Origin: JAQBDA01 sp963709875
GTDB lineage: Bacteria; Chloroflexota; Anaerolineae; Anaerolineales; UBA4823
Direction: 5' to 3'
NCBI GenBank assembly: GCA_963709875.1
Contig: CAVPYB010000011.1
Coordinates: 538,484-602,483 of the forward strand
DNA: 64,000 bases
The position numbers and the translations under genes were made by a program. Below are positions 33,013 to 41,579 of the stretch, piece after piece. The notes beneath the pieces were generated by a model. It saw only the letters and a program-made list of their open reading frames with translations. It was not told where the DNA came from and ran no database searches. Numbering within the stretch: the first letter of the stretch is position 1; each line of letters opens with the position of its first letter.

Positions 33013-33888
33013 TCATCCATTCCAATCCCACAGCCAGAACGCCAGCCCCTGCCAGTCGCCCCAGCGCTCGAAAGCCGCCTCCACTTCCTTGCGGGTGACC
33101 GGCTCGCCGCCGTACCACTCGCGCGAAACCATCATCATCGCCCACGAATCGACCGGGATGTAGTCGTAGCGCCCCAGCAACATCAGCAGGTTGGCTGCAG
33201 CGTAATCGCCGACACCCTTCAGCGCCAACAGGTACTTGCGCAGATCGGGGGTGGGCAGGTCGCCGCTCTTGAGCGCCTCCAGGTCCAGCTCACCGGACAC
33301 CTGGCGCTGTGCCAGCTCGAGGATATAGGGCGCGCGATAACCCAGCTTGGTTTGCTCGCGCAGCGTTTGCACGTCGCTATTAGCCAGCCGCTGAGGGGTG
33401 GGGAAGGCTTTCCTGGCTGGGTCGGATGGCAGCGGAGCGCCGTACTGCTCCACAAGCGCCTGCACCATGCGCTTCGTACCGCTCCAGGCGGTGTTGGTGG
33501 TCAGGATGGTCTTGACAACGTCCTCGAAGACCGTCGCGCTGCGCAGGATGCGGCCTCTGCCATCTCTCTCTGCGTGCGCCAGCTTGGGCTCTGACCTGGC
33601 GAGCCTATAAAAATCGCTCAGGTCGAGCTCCAGGTCGAGTATCCAGGAGGCTGATCCGTGCAGCTCGTCCCGCTCGGCTGCACTGAGCCGCCCTTCGACA
33701 GCGATGGTCACCCCATCCGGTTTTCCGACCATGTGAAGCTCACAAACCTTGCCGGAGCTCAGCTCCAAGACATAGCTAAAGCGGTCGTATGGCTCCTGGC
33801 TCTCGAACGACAGCAGCTGCACCCAGCCGTGCGAGCGGACCAGGCTGGTGAAGGAAAACGGGGGTTTGGCGGTTAGTGTAATTTCCAT
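33013..33888 (-). CDS. AlkA-type DNA glycosylase (HhH-GPD superfamily)
   Basis: A ~291-residue base-excision repair enzyme. The N-terminal ~100 residues form the AlkA/OGG-like beta domain; the C-terminal part is the HhH-GPD core, with TILTTNTAW, the hairpin LKGVGDYAAANLLMLLG, and the catalytic aspartate in YIPVDSWA, followed by a Trp-rich WGDWQGLAFWLWDWN end. Probable substrates are alkylated or oxidised purines; no [4Fe-4S] cysteines are present. The ATG at 33888 is chosen because GGAG lies 5 bases before it, although an in-frame ATG exists at 33909. It overlaps or abuts the end of the preceding DUF1080-PHP gene. Confidence 0.85.
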   Translation of the reverse strand: MEITLTAKPPFSFTSLVRSHGWVQLLSFESQEPYDRFSYVLELSSGKVCELHMVGKPDGVTIAVEGRLSAAERDELHGSASWILDLELDLSDFYRLARSEPKLAHAERDGRGRILRSATVFEDVVKTILTTNTAWSGTKRMVQALVEQYGAPLPSDPARKAFPTPQRLANSDVQTLREQTKLGYRAPYILELAQRQVSGELDLEALKSGDLPTPDLRKYLLALKGVGDYAAANLLMLLGRYDYIPVDSWAMMMVSREWYGGEPVTRKEVEAAFERWGDWQGLAFWLWDWNG

Positions 33889-33905
33889 CCGATCTCCAAT
33901 AAGCT

Positions 33906-35331
33906 TCAATATGATGGGAGATAGATATCTTCACTTACAAGATCACAGGCTTCGATCATATCCAGGCAGTATTCCAGCCGCCCCAGGTTGGCATCCTCGT
34001 TGTTGGTGCCCAGGCTGAATAAGGCACCTGCCTGCTTTCGCGCGCCGGATGAATGCGGCGCTGGGGATGCGGAAGTTGGCGTTGATCTCGATGGCTATCC
34101 CGTTCTCCACGGCAGCCTGGATGACCCTGTCCATGCGCTTCTCGGTCCACAGTTCGTCATAATCCCCGGCGATCACCTTCGGCAGGTAGGTCGGGTTGAC
34201 GAAGACGTCGATGGGTTCATTCTTCAGCACGCTCTCGATACGCTGCACGTAAGTCTCCATGAATTCCTGCTTGTCATCGATGAAGACCTCAGCCGGGATC
34301 CACAGCCGGTTGTGCCTGCCTTTATCGTCGTTGAATGTCAGGGAGTCGGTAAAAACGTAATCGTAGCGGCTGATCGTCTGAGGTGAGAATAGGTTCACCC
34401 ACTCGCGGCCTTCCGTCTGCATGCCCAGGAAGACGTGGTAGGGCTGCATGCTCTGCCGGAAGCGGTCTAACCCGGCATCATCTCGGATGAACGTGCTGGC
34501 AGTGACGCCGGGCAGCCCTTCATGAGCCAGCCCGCAGTTGGGGGCGATGCCGTAATTGATCCCGGTGCGCAGGCTGTTCTGCACCGCCTCTTCCACGGTC
34601 ACGCCCTTGAGATGGGTATGCAGGTCAACAAGCGGGAAGCCGCTCATCTGCAGCTGCATCAGCTGGTGGTAGCGATCGTCAACAACTGATCGGTCGAGTG
34701 GAGGTACAGAAAGCGAGGCTGGCAATTGCCGCACGCGCAGCTCCTTGAAATGTATGCTGCCAGTCGCCGCGCAGCTTTCCAGGGCGAATGTGCCCTCAGA
34801 GAGCACACGCTGGCGAAGGGCTGCGTTGCGCACCGGCTGAGCGGGTTCGGTGTAATCAACCACCTGCACTCCGTTTACCCACACATGGATGCGTTTTCCT
34901 GTAACCTGAATGCGCAGGACAATATCTTCGCCATCTGCAGCTAGAGCCTTGAAGTAGTTGCGGATGCCGTACAGACTGCCGGTCTTGCAGCGCTCCAGCG
35001 ATCCGTCTGCACCGACCGTGTGGTTGTTGATCACCACCAGATAGCCCTGGAGGGGGGTGCCGGCTGGCGCGTACCGGGTGTGAAAATAAATTCCTCCACG
35101 CGCGCCCTGGCTGCAGTGAACCTTTGCAGCCAGCTCGAAATTCCGGAAGCGGGTTTGCCCGGATGGACCAGTGTAGAACAGTCTTGCACCCGGACCTCGA
35201 GCGGCAATCGCCCCAGCCTCGACCAGGAATGCGGATAAATCCCCGCTGGTTTCCCAACCCGCCAGGTTGCTGCCATCGAAAAGAGGAAACCAGTTATCTA
35301 ACTGTGAAGTGTCTCGATCTGATGCATTCAT
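33906..35331 (-). CDS. DUF1080 (LamG-like) - PHP-type hydrolase fusion (frameshifted end)
   Basis: The N-terminal ~205 residues are a 3-keto-disaccharide hydrolase/DUF1080 domain: FPLFDGSNLAGWE, the GGIYFHTRYAP loop, and GKRIHVWVNGVQVVDYTEP. The C-terminal ~260 residues look like a PHP or amidohydrolase TIM barrel: PLVDLHTHLKG starts it and VENGIAIEINANFRIPS is near its end. An indel near 34045 shifts the last ~45 residues; in the correct frame they read ARKQAGALFSLGTNNEDANLGRLE and stop at 33906-33908. Domain order suggests a glycan-binding or cleaving module tethered to a metal-dependent hydrolase. No signal peptide is seen. Confidence 0.75.
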
Positions 35332-35363
35332 CGCCGTGATTCCAGATTATGTGATTATGTTAT

Positions 35364-36377
35364 CTATACATTACTATCGATATGGCTACTAATAACTTGT
35401 CTAAGTCGTTCTAGCGCCTGCTGAGCCTGTGGCAATGCCTCACCATACGCCTGGAAATCGTGGTTCATATTCTCCCATACCTCCAGAGTGACATCTGCCC
35501 CCTGCTCCTGGGCATTGTCCGCAAAGGCCTGGATCATATCATAAAGGATTTCAGCGCCTCCAGCTTGGATATAGATCGGTGTAAGCCCATGCAGGTCGGC
35601 ATACAGCGGAGAGATCAACGGATCTCGCGGGTCAGCATCTCCGCAGTACCAATCCGACCATTGTTCTGCCATGTGCTTGATCGGCCAATCATAGCGAGCA
35701 TTATTCTCCATGCTGGCACCGGAGTTGCATACATCCGTCCAGGGTGATAGGCAAACACACAGGGCAGGCTGCGGCAAACCTCGATCTCTGAGCGTGAGCA
35801 GCAGGGCTAGTGCCAGGTTGCCACCGGCAGAGTCTCCGGCGACCAATATATTATTCGGGAGATAACCCAAATCGATCAGCCAGCTGTACGCTTGTAGGGC
35901 ATCTTTGAGTTGGGCAGGGTAAGGATATTCTGGGATTAACCTGTAATCCAATGCGAAGGTATCCCTACCCGCAATCTGGGTGAGAACCGCGATCAGGTTG
36001 TGGTGAGCTTTTACATAGTATGAGTATCCGCCACCGTGCAGGTACAGCATTAAAGAGTTCGGGATTGGTGCTTTTGGACGGTACCAGTGCCCTCGCACCG
36101 GAGCCTTGACTGGCTCAATGGTGACATCCTGGACAGCCTTGGATGGGAATGAGAGCGCATTGTAAAATTCACGCCCTTCATTGATGTCCTCGAATTTGAA
36201 AACAGTCTCACCCTGGGATCTGAGAAAATCGGTCGATACATCTATTGACCAGTTCCAACCCGGGAGCAATGGCCCTCGCATAATCCTGCGCAAGCTGACT
36301 CTGATCGTGCTGTTGAACAGCAGCATGAGATTGAGCCAGCGATGTCGCATGGTTCCGGAAAGGACCGGACCTGCCAT
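35364..36377 (-). CDS. HSL-family alpha/beta hydrolase (esterase)
   Basis: A 337-residue hormone-sensitive-lipase type esterase. The oxyanion HGGGYSYY motif and the nucleophile elbow GDSAGGN are clear; the acid residue is probably the Asp of AEILYD and the base the His in WENMNHDFQ. The N-terminal ~90 residues form a cap-like extension. The TTG/ATG region starts directly behind the ftsY stop (…TAG-ATG), so the two genes are translationally linked, but a functional link to FtsY is unlikely. Substrate unknown. Frame intact. Confidence 0.88.
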   Translation of the reverse strand: MAGPVLSGTMRHRWLNLMLLFNSTIRVSLRRIMRGPLLPGWNWSIDVSTDFLRSQGETVFKFEDINEGREFYNALSFPSKAVQDVTIEPVKAPVRGHWYRPKAPIPNSLMLYLHGGGYSYYVKAHHNLIAVLTQIAGRDTFALDYRLIPEYPYPAQLKDALQAYSWLIDLGYLPNNILVAGDSAGGNLALALLLTLRDRGLPQPALCVCLSPWTDVCNSGASMENNARYDWPIKHMAEQWSDWYCGDADPRDPLISPLYADLHGLTPIYIQAGGAEILYDMIQAFADNAQEQGADVTLEVWENMNHDFQAYGEALPQAQQALERLRQVISSHIDSNV

Positions 36378-37283
36378 CTATTCTCCCAGGATGCCCTGGA
36401 TGAACAGGTCGGGGTCGAAGGGCTGCAGGTCGTCCGGTTTCTCGCCCAGCCCGGCATACAGGATCGGCAGCTGTAGCTCGTGCTGGATGGCGAACGCCAT
36501 GCCACCCCTGGCGGAGGAGTCCAGCTTTGCCAGGATCACCCCGGTCACCTCGACCGCCTGCTTGAAGGCGCGCGCCTGCTGCAGCGCGTTCTGACCGGTG
36601 GTGGCGTCCATAACCAGCCACACTTCATGTGGTGCGCCCGGCATCGCCTTGGCGACCACCCGCTGCACCTTCTTCAGCTCCTCCATCAAGTTGAAGCGCG
36701 TGTGCAGGCGACCGGCGGTGTCGATCAGCACGACATCGATATGGCGGTTGATCGCCGATTGGACGGTGTCATACGCCACCGCGCCGGCGTCGCCACCCAT
36801 CTGCCCGGATATTACCGGCAGGTCCAGCCGCTGCGCCCAGATCTCGAGCTGGTCGACCGCTGCGGCGCGGTAAGTGTCCGCCGCGCCCAGCAGCACGCTT
36901 CTGCCCTCATCTTTGAAGCGCTTACCCAGTTTGGCGATGCTGGTAGTCTTGCCCGAGCCGTTGACCCCCACGATCAGGATGACCGTAGGCTGTGCCGGGA
37001 ACTCGACCGGTGGCGGCTCCGCCAGCCGTTTGCGCAGCTCATCCCGGAAAGCCGCCGTCAAGTCCGCTGCCCGGGTGATGCCCTCGCTGCGTTCGCGGTC
37101 CCACAACGCGGCCAGGATCTCCTCGCTGGTCTCGACGCCCAGGTCGGCCTGGATCATCAGCGCTTCCAAATCCTCGAAGGTCTCGTCGGTCACCTCGCTG
37201 GCGCCGAGCAGGACGGCGATCTGCCCGAAGGTGGATTTGCTGGTCTTGGCCAGCCCATCTTTCCATTTTCCGAATATGCTCAT
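36378..37283 (-). CDS. ftsY: Signal recognition particle receptor FtsY
   Basis: The SRP receptor GTPase that docks ribosome-nascent chains at the membrane. The 301-residue form lacks the acidic A domain of E. coli and starts directly with the N domain helices (FEDLEALMIQADLGVETSEEIL). The G domain shows GVNGSGKTTSIAKL (P-loop), AADTYRAAAVDQL, DTAGRLHTRFNLMEEL (G3) and AKLDSSARGG (G4 followed by the SRP GTPase closing loop), ending in GEKPDDLQPFDPDLFI. The frame is intact. The gene lies apart from smc and rnc, with which it is grouped in many bacteria. Confidence 0.95.
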   Translation of the reverse strand: MSIFGKWKDGLAKTSKSTFGQIAVLLGASEVTDETFEDLEALMIQADLGVETSEEILAALWDRERSEGITRAADLTAAFRDELRKRLAEPPPVEFPAQPTVILIVGVNGSGKTTSIAKLGKRFKDEGRSVLLGAADTYRAAAVDQLEIWAQRLDLPVISGQMGGDAGAVAYDTVQSAINRHIDVVLIDTAGRLHTRFNLMEELKKVQRVVAKAMPGAPHEVWLVMDATTGQNALQQARAFKQAVEVTGVILAKLDSSARGGMAFAIQHELQLPILYAGLGEKPDDLQPFDPDLFIQGILGE

Positions 37284-37321
37284 GGGAAACGATTATATCA
37301 AGAACAATCCCAAAACATCTT

Positions 37322-37485
37322 AAACGTACAGGTCGTTGAAGAATTCGATCAGCACCTGGTTGGCGACTTCATTTTATACAGGATCGTCGAGGCGACTTTG
37401 GCTGCATAGCCGTATTTTTGCAGGTCGGCGGAGATATACGTGACCGCGGGAACGGTGATTTCGAACCATGCGGGGGTCGTCTCCT
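37322..37485 (-). CDS. Small broken ORF upstream of ftsY
   Basis: Read in two frames with one indel near 37375, the minus strand encodes WFEITVPAVTYISADLQKYG then AAKVASTILYK, and EVANQVLIEFFNDLYV before a stop at about 37322. The composition is that of a real small protein of about 50 residues, with GAGAGGAG-like bases upstream, but no start codon fits without a second change. I do not recognise a family. It occupies the gap between the BNR lipoprotein and ftsY. Confidence 0.3.
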
Positions 37486-37496
37486 CTCGGCTTTGG

Positions 37497-38702
37497 CTAA
37501 CTGCCGCCGGGCAGCTCCTGGATCAGCAGCTTTTCACCCGTCCACAGGTAAAGCACTCTGCTCCCCTCATGAGAAGGTGCAATTCGGGTGATGCGTCCTG
37601 GAATGGGCAGCTCGAGCGGTATCCAGGTCTCTCCATAATCCTGGCTGAACATGGCGCCTGCTTCGCTGCCTAAATAGACCTGTCCATTGGCATGGGGATC
37701 TGGGACCAGGGCATAAAGACCGAAGAAACTGGCTGCTTCTGGCTGCGTAACCCTGGCCAGCATGTCTGCTCCAATTGAGTGCCAGCGATCCTGGTCTGGG
37801 CTGCTCTCGCCTGGGATAAGACGGATCATATAGGCGGCGGCTTCTTCGTCCTCGCCTGCCCCAAGCAGGGCATAGAGACTTTGCTGCCCGTCGCTGACCA
37901 GCAGCGATATCTGATTGATCTCCTGGGGCTCGACCGGCAATCCGTTGTTGAATGCCTCCCAGTTTGCACCCTGGTCGAAGGAGCGGTAGATACCTCCAGG
38001 GCCGCCGATATACAAGCTCGCATCGTCCGGACCGAGAGCCAGCGATATACAGCCAGGTCGCTGGGCTTTCAAGGACTTTGGCGCGATCTCCGGCAGCAAA
38101 CCGGGGAAAAGCATCTCCCAGCTCTGTCCGCCGTCAAGGCTGCCGTACAGGCCATCCACCCCGGCAGTCAGACCGGATCGCAGGGCGTACAGGCGCTTCC
38201 CGTCTTTGCTGGAAGTCCAGGCGCTGACATTATCCAGGCGCTTTTGCCAGGTCTGCCCTCCATCTTCACTGGTGAACAGGTCACGACCGGCGCGCACCCA
38301 TAGAAGCCCCGGATTTGTCATCGATAGGCGGATATCGAACTGCATCGGCGGCGGGCAGTTGGTCTGGACATCCGCGTCATAGCGCAGCGGGCTCGTAGGG
38401 ATGGGCAGCCGCTGCCAGGTATCCCCCCGGTCGCCGGAATAATACAGGTCATCGGTCGCCAGCAGGGCGAATATGCCGTCTGGATTATGCGGGTCGCAGG
38501 CCAGGCTCAAGACCGGTGCGGATAAACCGGTTAACTGCTCAGGCAGCCTTGTGGCTGTTGGGGCAGGGGTGAGCACTAGGCCAGGATCATGGGTCGGGAT
38601 CGGGGGTGTGGGGGGCAGGATTTTTGGTGCGCTTATGGTGCAGGCTGGCAGGGAGAACAGCAGGAAGATGAAACCTGTAAGGCACTTCCATTTCTGGAGC
38701 AT
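37497..38702 (-). CDS. BNR/sortilin-like propeller lipoprotein
   Basis: A 401-residue exported protein with lipobox LFSLPAC and a Pro/Thr-rich stalk (PPTPPIPTHDPG, TPAPTATRLPEQ). At least five Asp-box repeats SxDxGxTW are visible: SGDRGDTW, SEDGGQTW, SLDGGQSW, SFDQGANW and SQDYGETW, defining a beta-propeller of the BNR/sortilin/photosystem II stability factor type. These occur in sialidases and in carbohydrate- or protein-binding surface proteins; no sialidase Arg triad or catalytic Tyr can be confirmed. Monocistronic on the minus strand. Frame intact. Confidence 0.85.
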   Translation of the reverse strand: MLQKWKCLTGFIFLLFSLPACTISAPKILPPTPPIPTHDPGLVLTPAPTATRLPEQLTGLSAPVLSLACDPHNPDGIFALLATDDLYYSGDRGDTWQRLPIPTSPLRYDADVQTNCPPPMQFDIRLSMTNPGLLWVRAGRDLFTSEDGGQTWQKRLDNVSAWTSSKDGKRLYALRSGLTAGVDGLYGSLDGGQSWEMLFPGLLPEIAPKSLKAQRPGCISLALGPDDASLYIGGPGGIYRSFDQGANWEAFNNGLPVEPQEINQISLLVSDGQQSLYALLGAGEDEEAAAYMIRLIPGESSPDQDRWHSIGADMLARVTQPEAASFFGLYALVPDPHANGQVYLGSEAGAMFSQDYGETWIPLELPIPGRITRIAPSHEGSRVLYLWTGEKLLIQELPGGS

Positions 38703-38879
38703 AGAGCACCCCTTCTTACTGCTTCAAAGGGACAGGCACCCACCCAGCCGTGAGGGACGGCTGGCTGTGCCAGTACGATATATTGAGAACGCTCTCTCCA
38801 CCGATAGACAATATCAGCATAGCACAAAAAGTACCAGGATTCAAGTCTCCGGCATCTCGGCTATTCCCATAGAGCCAGA

Positions 38880-38915
38880 ACAACCCGGATAGCAGTGTTT
38901 TGCTCTCCGGGTTGT
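38880..38915. terminator. Hairpin downstream of the DUF4332 gene
   Basis: ACAACCCGGA (38880-38889) and TCCGGGTTGT (38906-38915) form a 10-bp perfect stem 25 bp after the minus-strand stop at 38940. The minus-strand T-tract is poor, so it may be Rho-assisted or an RNA-stabilising hairpin. The rest of 38703-38939 shows no gene. Confidence 0.45.
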
Positions 38916-38939
38916 CTCGATTGTCGTTAAATATCGGGG

Positions 38940-40472
38940 CTAATACTGGATGATGCGCGGCAGCTGTTTAGCCTGCTCCACCCACTCTGTCACCTGATCT
39001 TGGGTCGGGAGCTGGCGTACCAGGTTCTTCTCCTGGTTAGTATTTAGCAGCGCCTGGTAGAGGTTGTCTGGGTTGCGCTGTGCCAGCTCTGGGACAGTAT
39101 CCACACCGGCGGCTTCCAGCAGATCGGCATACTCCGACCCGATACCCTTTATGCGGTACAGGTCGATCTCATTGAGCCATTTCAGGATCAGCTTCTCGCT
39201 GATGCCGGTCTTTTCTGCCAATTCCTGGCGACCGGTGCGGGTTACCCCTTCTACCATCAGCTTACCGGTTGTGACGATCCCCGCATCGGCCAGCTTCTGC
39301 GAATAGGCATCGCCGATCCCTTCCACAAATTGGAGCTTCTTGCGCATCTTGACTTCGATCGGATCGTGGGGGTTGACCAGCTCTTCGCCCTCAGCAGCTG
39401 GCTCCTCTTCGACCTCTTCCGCCTCTTCAACCTCAGGCTCGTCATCAAGCGGCTCTTCAGGTTCTTCTTCCAGTTCTTCGTCTTCATCGAGGTCAGAAAA
39501 GTCCGGGGCTTCGACCTGTTCATCCTCCTCTTCTTCATCTTCAGCCAGCCAGGCGGCAGCCAATCCCGCCATAGCGGCTCCCTCTGCCACCCCTGCCTCG
39601 GAGCTCTCATCTTCAAGTTCTACATCGGTCTCGGCTTCAACGTCTTCCAGCTCGAGCTCTGCTTCCTCGACCATCTCCTCTTCCATCTCGTCGTGGCCGA
39701 ATTCGTCAGCCACTGCGCCTACCACTGCTGCTGCGCCCGCTGCGGCGATGAACGGCGGAAGGTCCACACCCTCGGCATCCGTTTCAGGCTTATCTTCGAT
39801 TAGCTCTTCAGTGACAGGATACCATTCTTCGTCCTCTTCGAAGGCGTCCATGGAGGTGAGCACTTCTTCTTCCACCGGCTCCTCAAGCAACTCCTCATCG
39901 TACTCGCTCTCGATTTCAGCAGGCTCAGCTTCCATTGGCTCCAGGGGAGCGGCATCGTAATCGAGGTATTCCACATCGGCTGCCTGCTCTTCCTGCTCCC
40001 TGCCGCGGAAGATCAGATAGGTGACTACAGCCCCGGCGGCGATGAACAGCAGCGCAAATAACAAGGCGATCCACGGGCTCAGCCCTGTTGTTGTATCAGG
40101 TACTTCGACAGGCTGGAGCGCGAGCGTGTCCACAGGCACGCCGGCTACCTGCTCGCTGAACTGGGTTAATAATAGTGGGGGCAGGCTACCGGGATTCTGC
40201 ACGATCTCGGCTAAGGCTGTCTCAGCATTAGCACCAAGGCTAAAATAGCGCGCCTGGGCTATGGCAGTATCCCCGTTATAGCCGTAGGCTTCGATTACGG
40301 TGGTGAGGGTCTCGACCTGGTACTGGTAGAGCAAATCCTCAGGACTGGCGTCCACCCATTGGACGGGCCAAAGCCACCAGCCGAGCACCACCAGACCGAA
40401 CAGCACACCCAGGATCAAACCAAAACCCCATGTGAGCAGGGAATTTGTCATTCGTTTGCCATATTCGTCCAT
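38940..40472 (-). CDS. Acidic membrane protein with C-terminal DUF4332 helix-hairpin-helix domain
   Basis: A 510-residue protein. An N-terminal helix (WGFGLILGVLFGLVVLGWWLW) and a second helix near residue 140 (PWIALLFALLFIAAGAVVTYLIF) flank a ~100-residue exported segment. The next ~230 residues are extremely rich in Glu and Asp with Ala-rich interruptions. The C-terminal ~130 residues form a DUF4332 domain with two HhH-like units, FVEGIGDAYSQKLADAGI and RIKGIGSEYADLLEAAGV, a fold associated with binding nucleic acids or proteins. The start has GGAGGAGG upstream. Function unknown; a cytoplasmic DNA-facing tail on a membrane anchor is one possibility. Confidence 0.8.
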   Translation of the reverse strand: MDEYGKRMTNSLLTWGFGLILGVLFGLVVLGWWLWPVQWVDASPEDLLYQYQVETLTTVIEAYGYNGDTAIAQARYFSLGANAETALAEIVQNPGSLPPLLLTQFSEQVAGVPVDTLALQPVEVPDTTTGLSPWIALLFALLFIAAGAVVTYLIFRGREQEEQAADVEYLDYDAAPLEPMEAEPAEIESEYDEELLEEPVEEEVLTSMDAFEEDEEWYPVTEELIEDKPETDAEGVDLPPFIAAAGAAAVVGAVADEFGHDEMEEEMVEEAELELEDVEAETDVELEDESSEAGVAEGAAMAGLAAAWLAEDEEEEDEQVEAPDFSDLDEDEELEEEPEEPLDDEPEVEEAEEVEEEPAAEGEELVNPHDPIEVKMRKKLQFVEGIGDAYSQKLADAGIVTTGKLMVEGVTRTGRQELAEKTGISEKLILKWLNEIDLYRIKGIGSEYADLLEAAGVDTVPELAQRNPDNLYQALLNTNQEKNLVRQLPTQDQVTEWVEQAKQLPRIIQY

Positions 40473-40679
40473 CGGGACCTCCTCCAGCCACTTCGTTCTT
40501 ACCAGTGGTGCTTATGATTGTCGGATATTTGCGGATCGGTTTTCAGGTACATGCGCGGCACCCCTCGACCAGCGCCTGGGCTGACCGTGTGTGCAAGATA
40601 GTATTTTTATTGTGCTCTGCATGCAATTTTTATGCCAATATAATTATATACTGTTAATCGAATTCGTGCATGTGTAAGT

Positions 40680-40685
40680 TATAAT
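40680..40685 (+). promoter_or_regulatory. -10 box implying a leaderless moaC transcript
   Basis: A perfect TATAAT ends 7 bp before the moaC ATG at 40693, and the intervening bases contain no Shine-Dalgarno sequence. Transcription starting at the usual distance would begin on or next to the A of the start codon. Confidence 0.5.
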
Positions 40686-40692
40686 TCCACTC

Positions 40693-41172
40693 ATGTCTGG
40701 TCAGCTTTCTCACATTGATGAAACCGGCGCAGCGCGTATGGTCGATGTCGGTGGAAAGCCGGATACCGAGCGGGTTGCGGTTGCCAGAGGCGAGGTAGTG
40801 ATGCAGGCGCAGACCTTGCAGCTGATCCAGGCCGGCGCGCTCAAGAAGGGTGATGTCCTCATCGTGGCACAGCTGGCAGGCGTGATGGCAGCCAAACGGA
40901 CGTCAGAGCTCATCCCGCTCTGCCATCCGCTGCCGCTCAACCACGTGGCAGTAGATATCGCCCTCGACCCGGGGTTGCCCGGCGTCCAGATCGAAGCTAC
41001 AACCCGCACGACTGCCAAGACCGGCGTTGAGATGGAAGCGCTGACCGCTGTCTCCGTGGCTGCGCTCACAATTTACGACATGGCAAAAGCAGCTGAGAAA
41101 ACCATGCGCATCCAGAATATCCGCCTGGTTGAGAAGCGGGGTGGGCAGAGCGGCGAGGTGATCAACGAATGA
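40693..41172 (+). CDS. moaC: Cyclic pyranopterin monophosphate synthase MoaC
   Basis: Second step of molybdenum cofactor synthesis: converts the MoaA product to cyclic pyranopterin monophosphate. The 159 residues match the family length; conserved segments are MVDVGGKPDTERVAVARG, the Lys/His catalytic region KRTSELIPLCHPLPL, and TAKTGVEMEALTAVSVAALTIYDM with the essential Lys of KAAEKTMRI. No moaA is in the window. The gene overlaps moaD by 4 bp (ATGA), giving a moaC-moaD-moaE operon. A TATAAT very close to the ATG suggests leaderless translation. Confidence 0.95.
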   Translation: MSGQLSHIDETGAARMVDVGGKPDTERVAVARGEVVMQAQTLQLIQAGALKKGDVLIVAQLAGVMAAKRTSELIPLCHPLPLNHVAVDIALDPGLPGVQIEATTRTTAKTGVEMEALTAVSVAALTIYDMAKAAEKTMRIQNIRLVEKRGGQSGEVINE

Positions 41173-41558
41173 GCCTGACGTCGATCCGTGTAAAAGTGCT
41201 CTTCTTTGCCACGCTCAAGGAACGCGCCGGGGTCAAAGAGATCGACATGGATATCCAGGAATCGACTCCCGTGATGGATTTCAAAGAGCTGCTCGGGAGC
41301 AGATATCCGGCATTACAGGAAGCCTTGCCTTCTGCCCTGATCTCCATTAACCGTGAATATGCCTTTGATCAGGACATAATCCCCGGTGATGCCGAGATCG
41401 CCATCTTCCCCCCGGTCAGCGGCGGCACCGAAGCTGTCATCGATTTCCCCATGAGAAAATGGCCCATGAGAAAATGGCCCATTAGAAAATGGCCCATTAG
41501 AAAATGGCCCATTAGAAAATGGCCTATTAGAAAATGGCCCACTAGAAAATGGCCATGA
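41169..41558 (+). CDS. moaD: MoaD molybdopterin synthase small subunit with repetitive C-terminal extension
   Basis: Ubiquitin-like sulfur carrier. The first 86 residues are a complete MoaD ending in the canonical FPPVSGG, whose last glycine must be free to be adenylated and thiocarboxylated. Here the frame continues 43 residues past the di-glycine: TEAVIDFP followed by seven copies of [MIT]RKWP, encoded by a 15-bp tandem repeat. As written, the carrier could not work without cleavage after GG or another mechanism. The moaE gene starts 21 bp after the stop. Either the repeat expanded in a gene with an originally different end, or the tail is removed by a protease. Confidence 0.9.
   Translation: MSLTSIRVKVLFFATLKERAGVKEIDMDIQESTPVMDFKELLGSRYPALQEALPSALISINREYAFDQDIIPGDAEIAIFPPVSGGTEAVIDFPMRKWPMRKWPIRKWPIRKWPIRKWPIRKWPTRKWP
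41451..41555 (+). repeat. Seven-unit 15-bp minisatellite in the moaD 3' end
   Basis: Units of ATKAGAAAATGGCCC run in phase: two begin ATGAG, four ATTAG and the last ACTAG, with one CCT variant. Period 15 keeps the reading frame whatever the copy number. Spacer-less head-to-tail arrangement excludes a CRISPR array. Confidence 0.9.
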
Positions 41559-41579
41559 TCGGATGGCAGAATCCACCCG

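Noticed and set aside
39340..39960. Serine-rich plus-strand ORF opposite the DUF4332 gene
   Set aside because: It is the complement of the Glu/Asp-rich linker; poly-Ser is the expected antisense shadow.
41451..41555. Tandem repeat as a possible CRISPR array
   Set aside because: Units are 15 bp, contiguous and without spacers; they lie in frame at the end of moaD.
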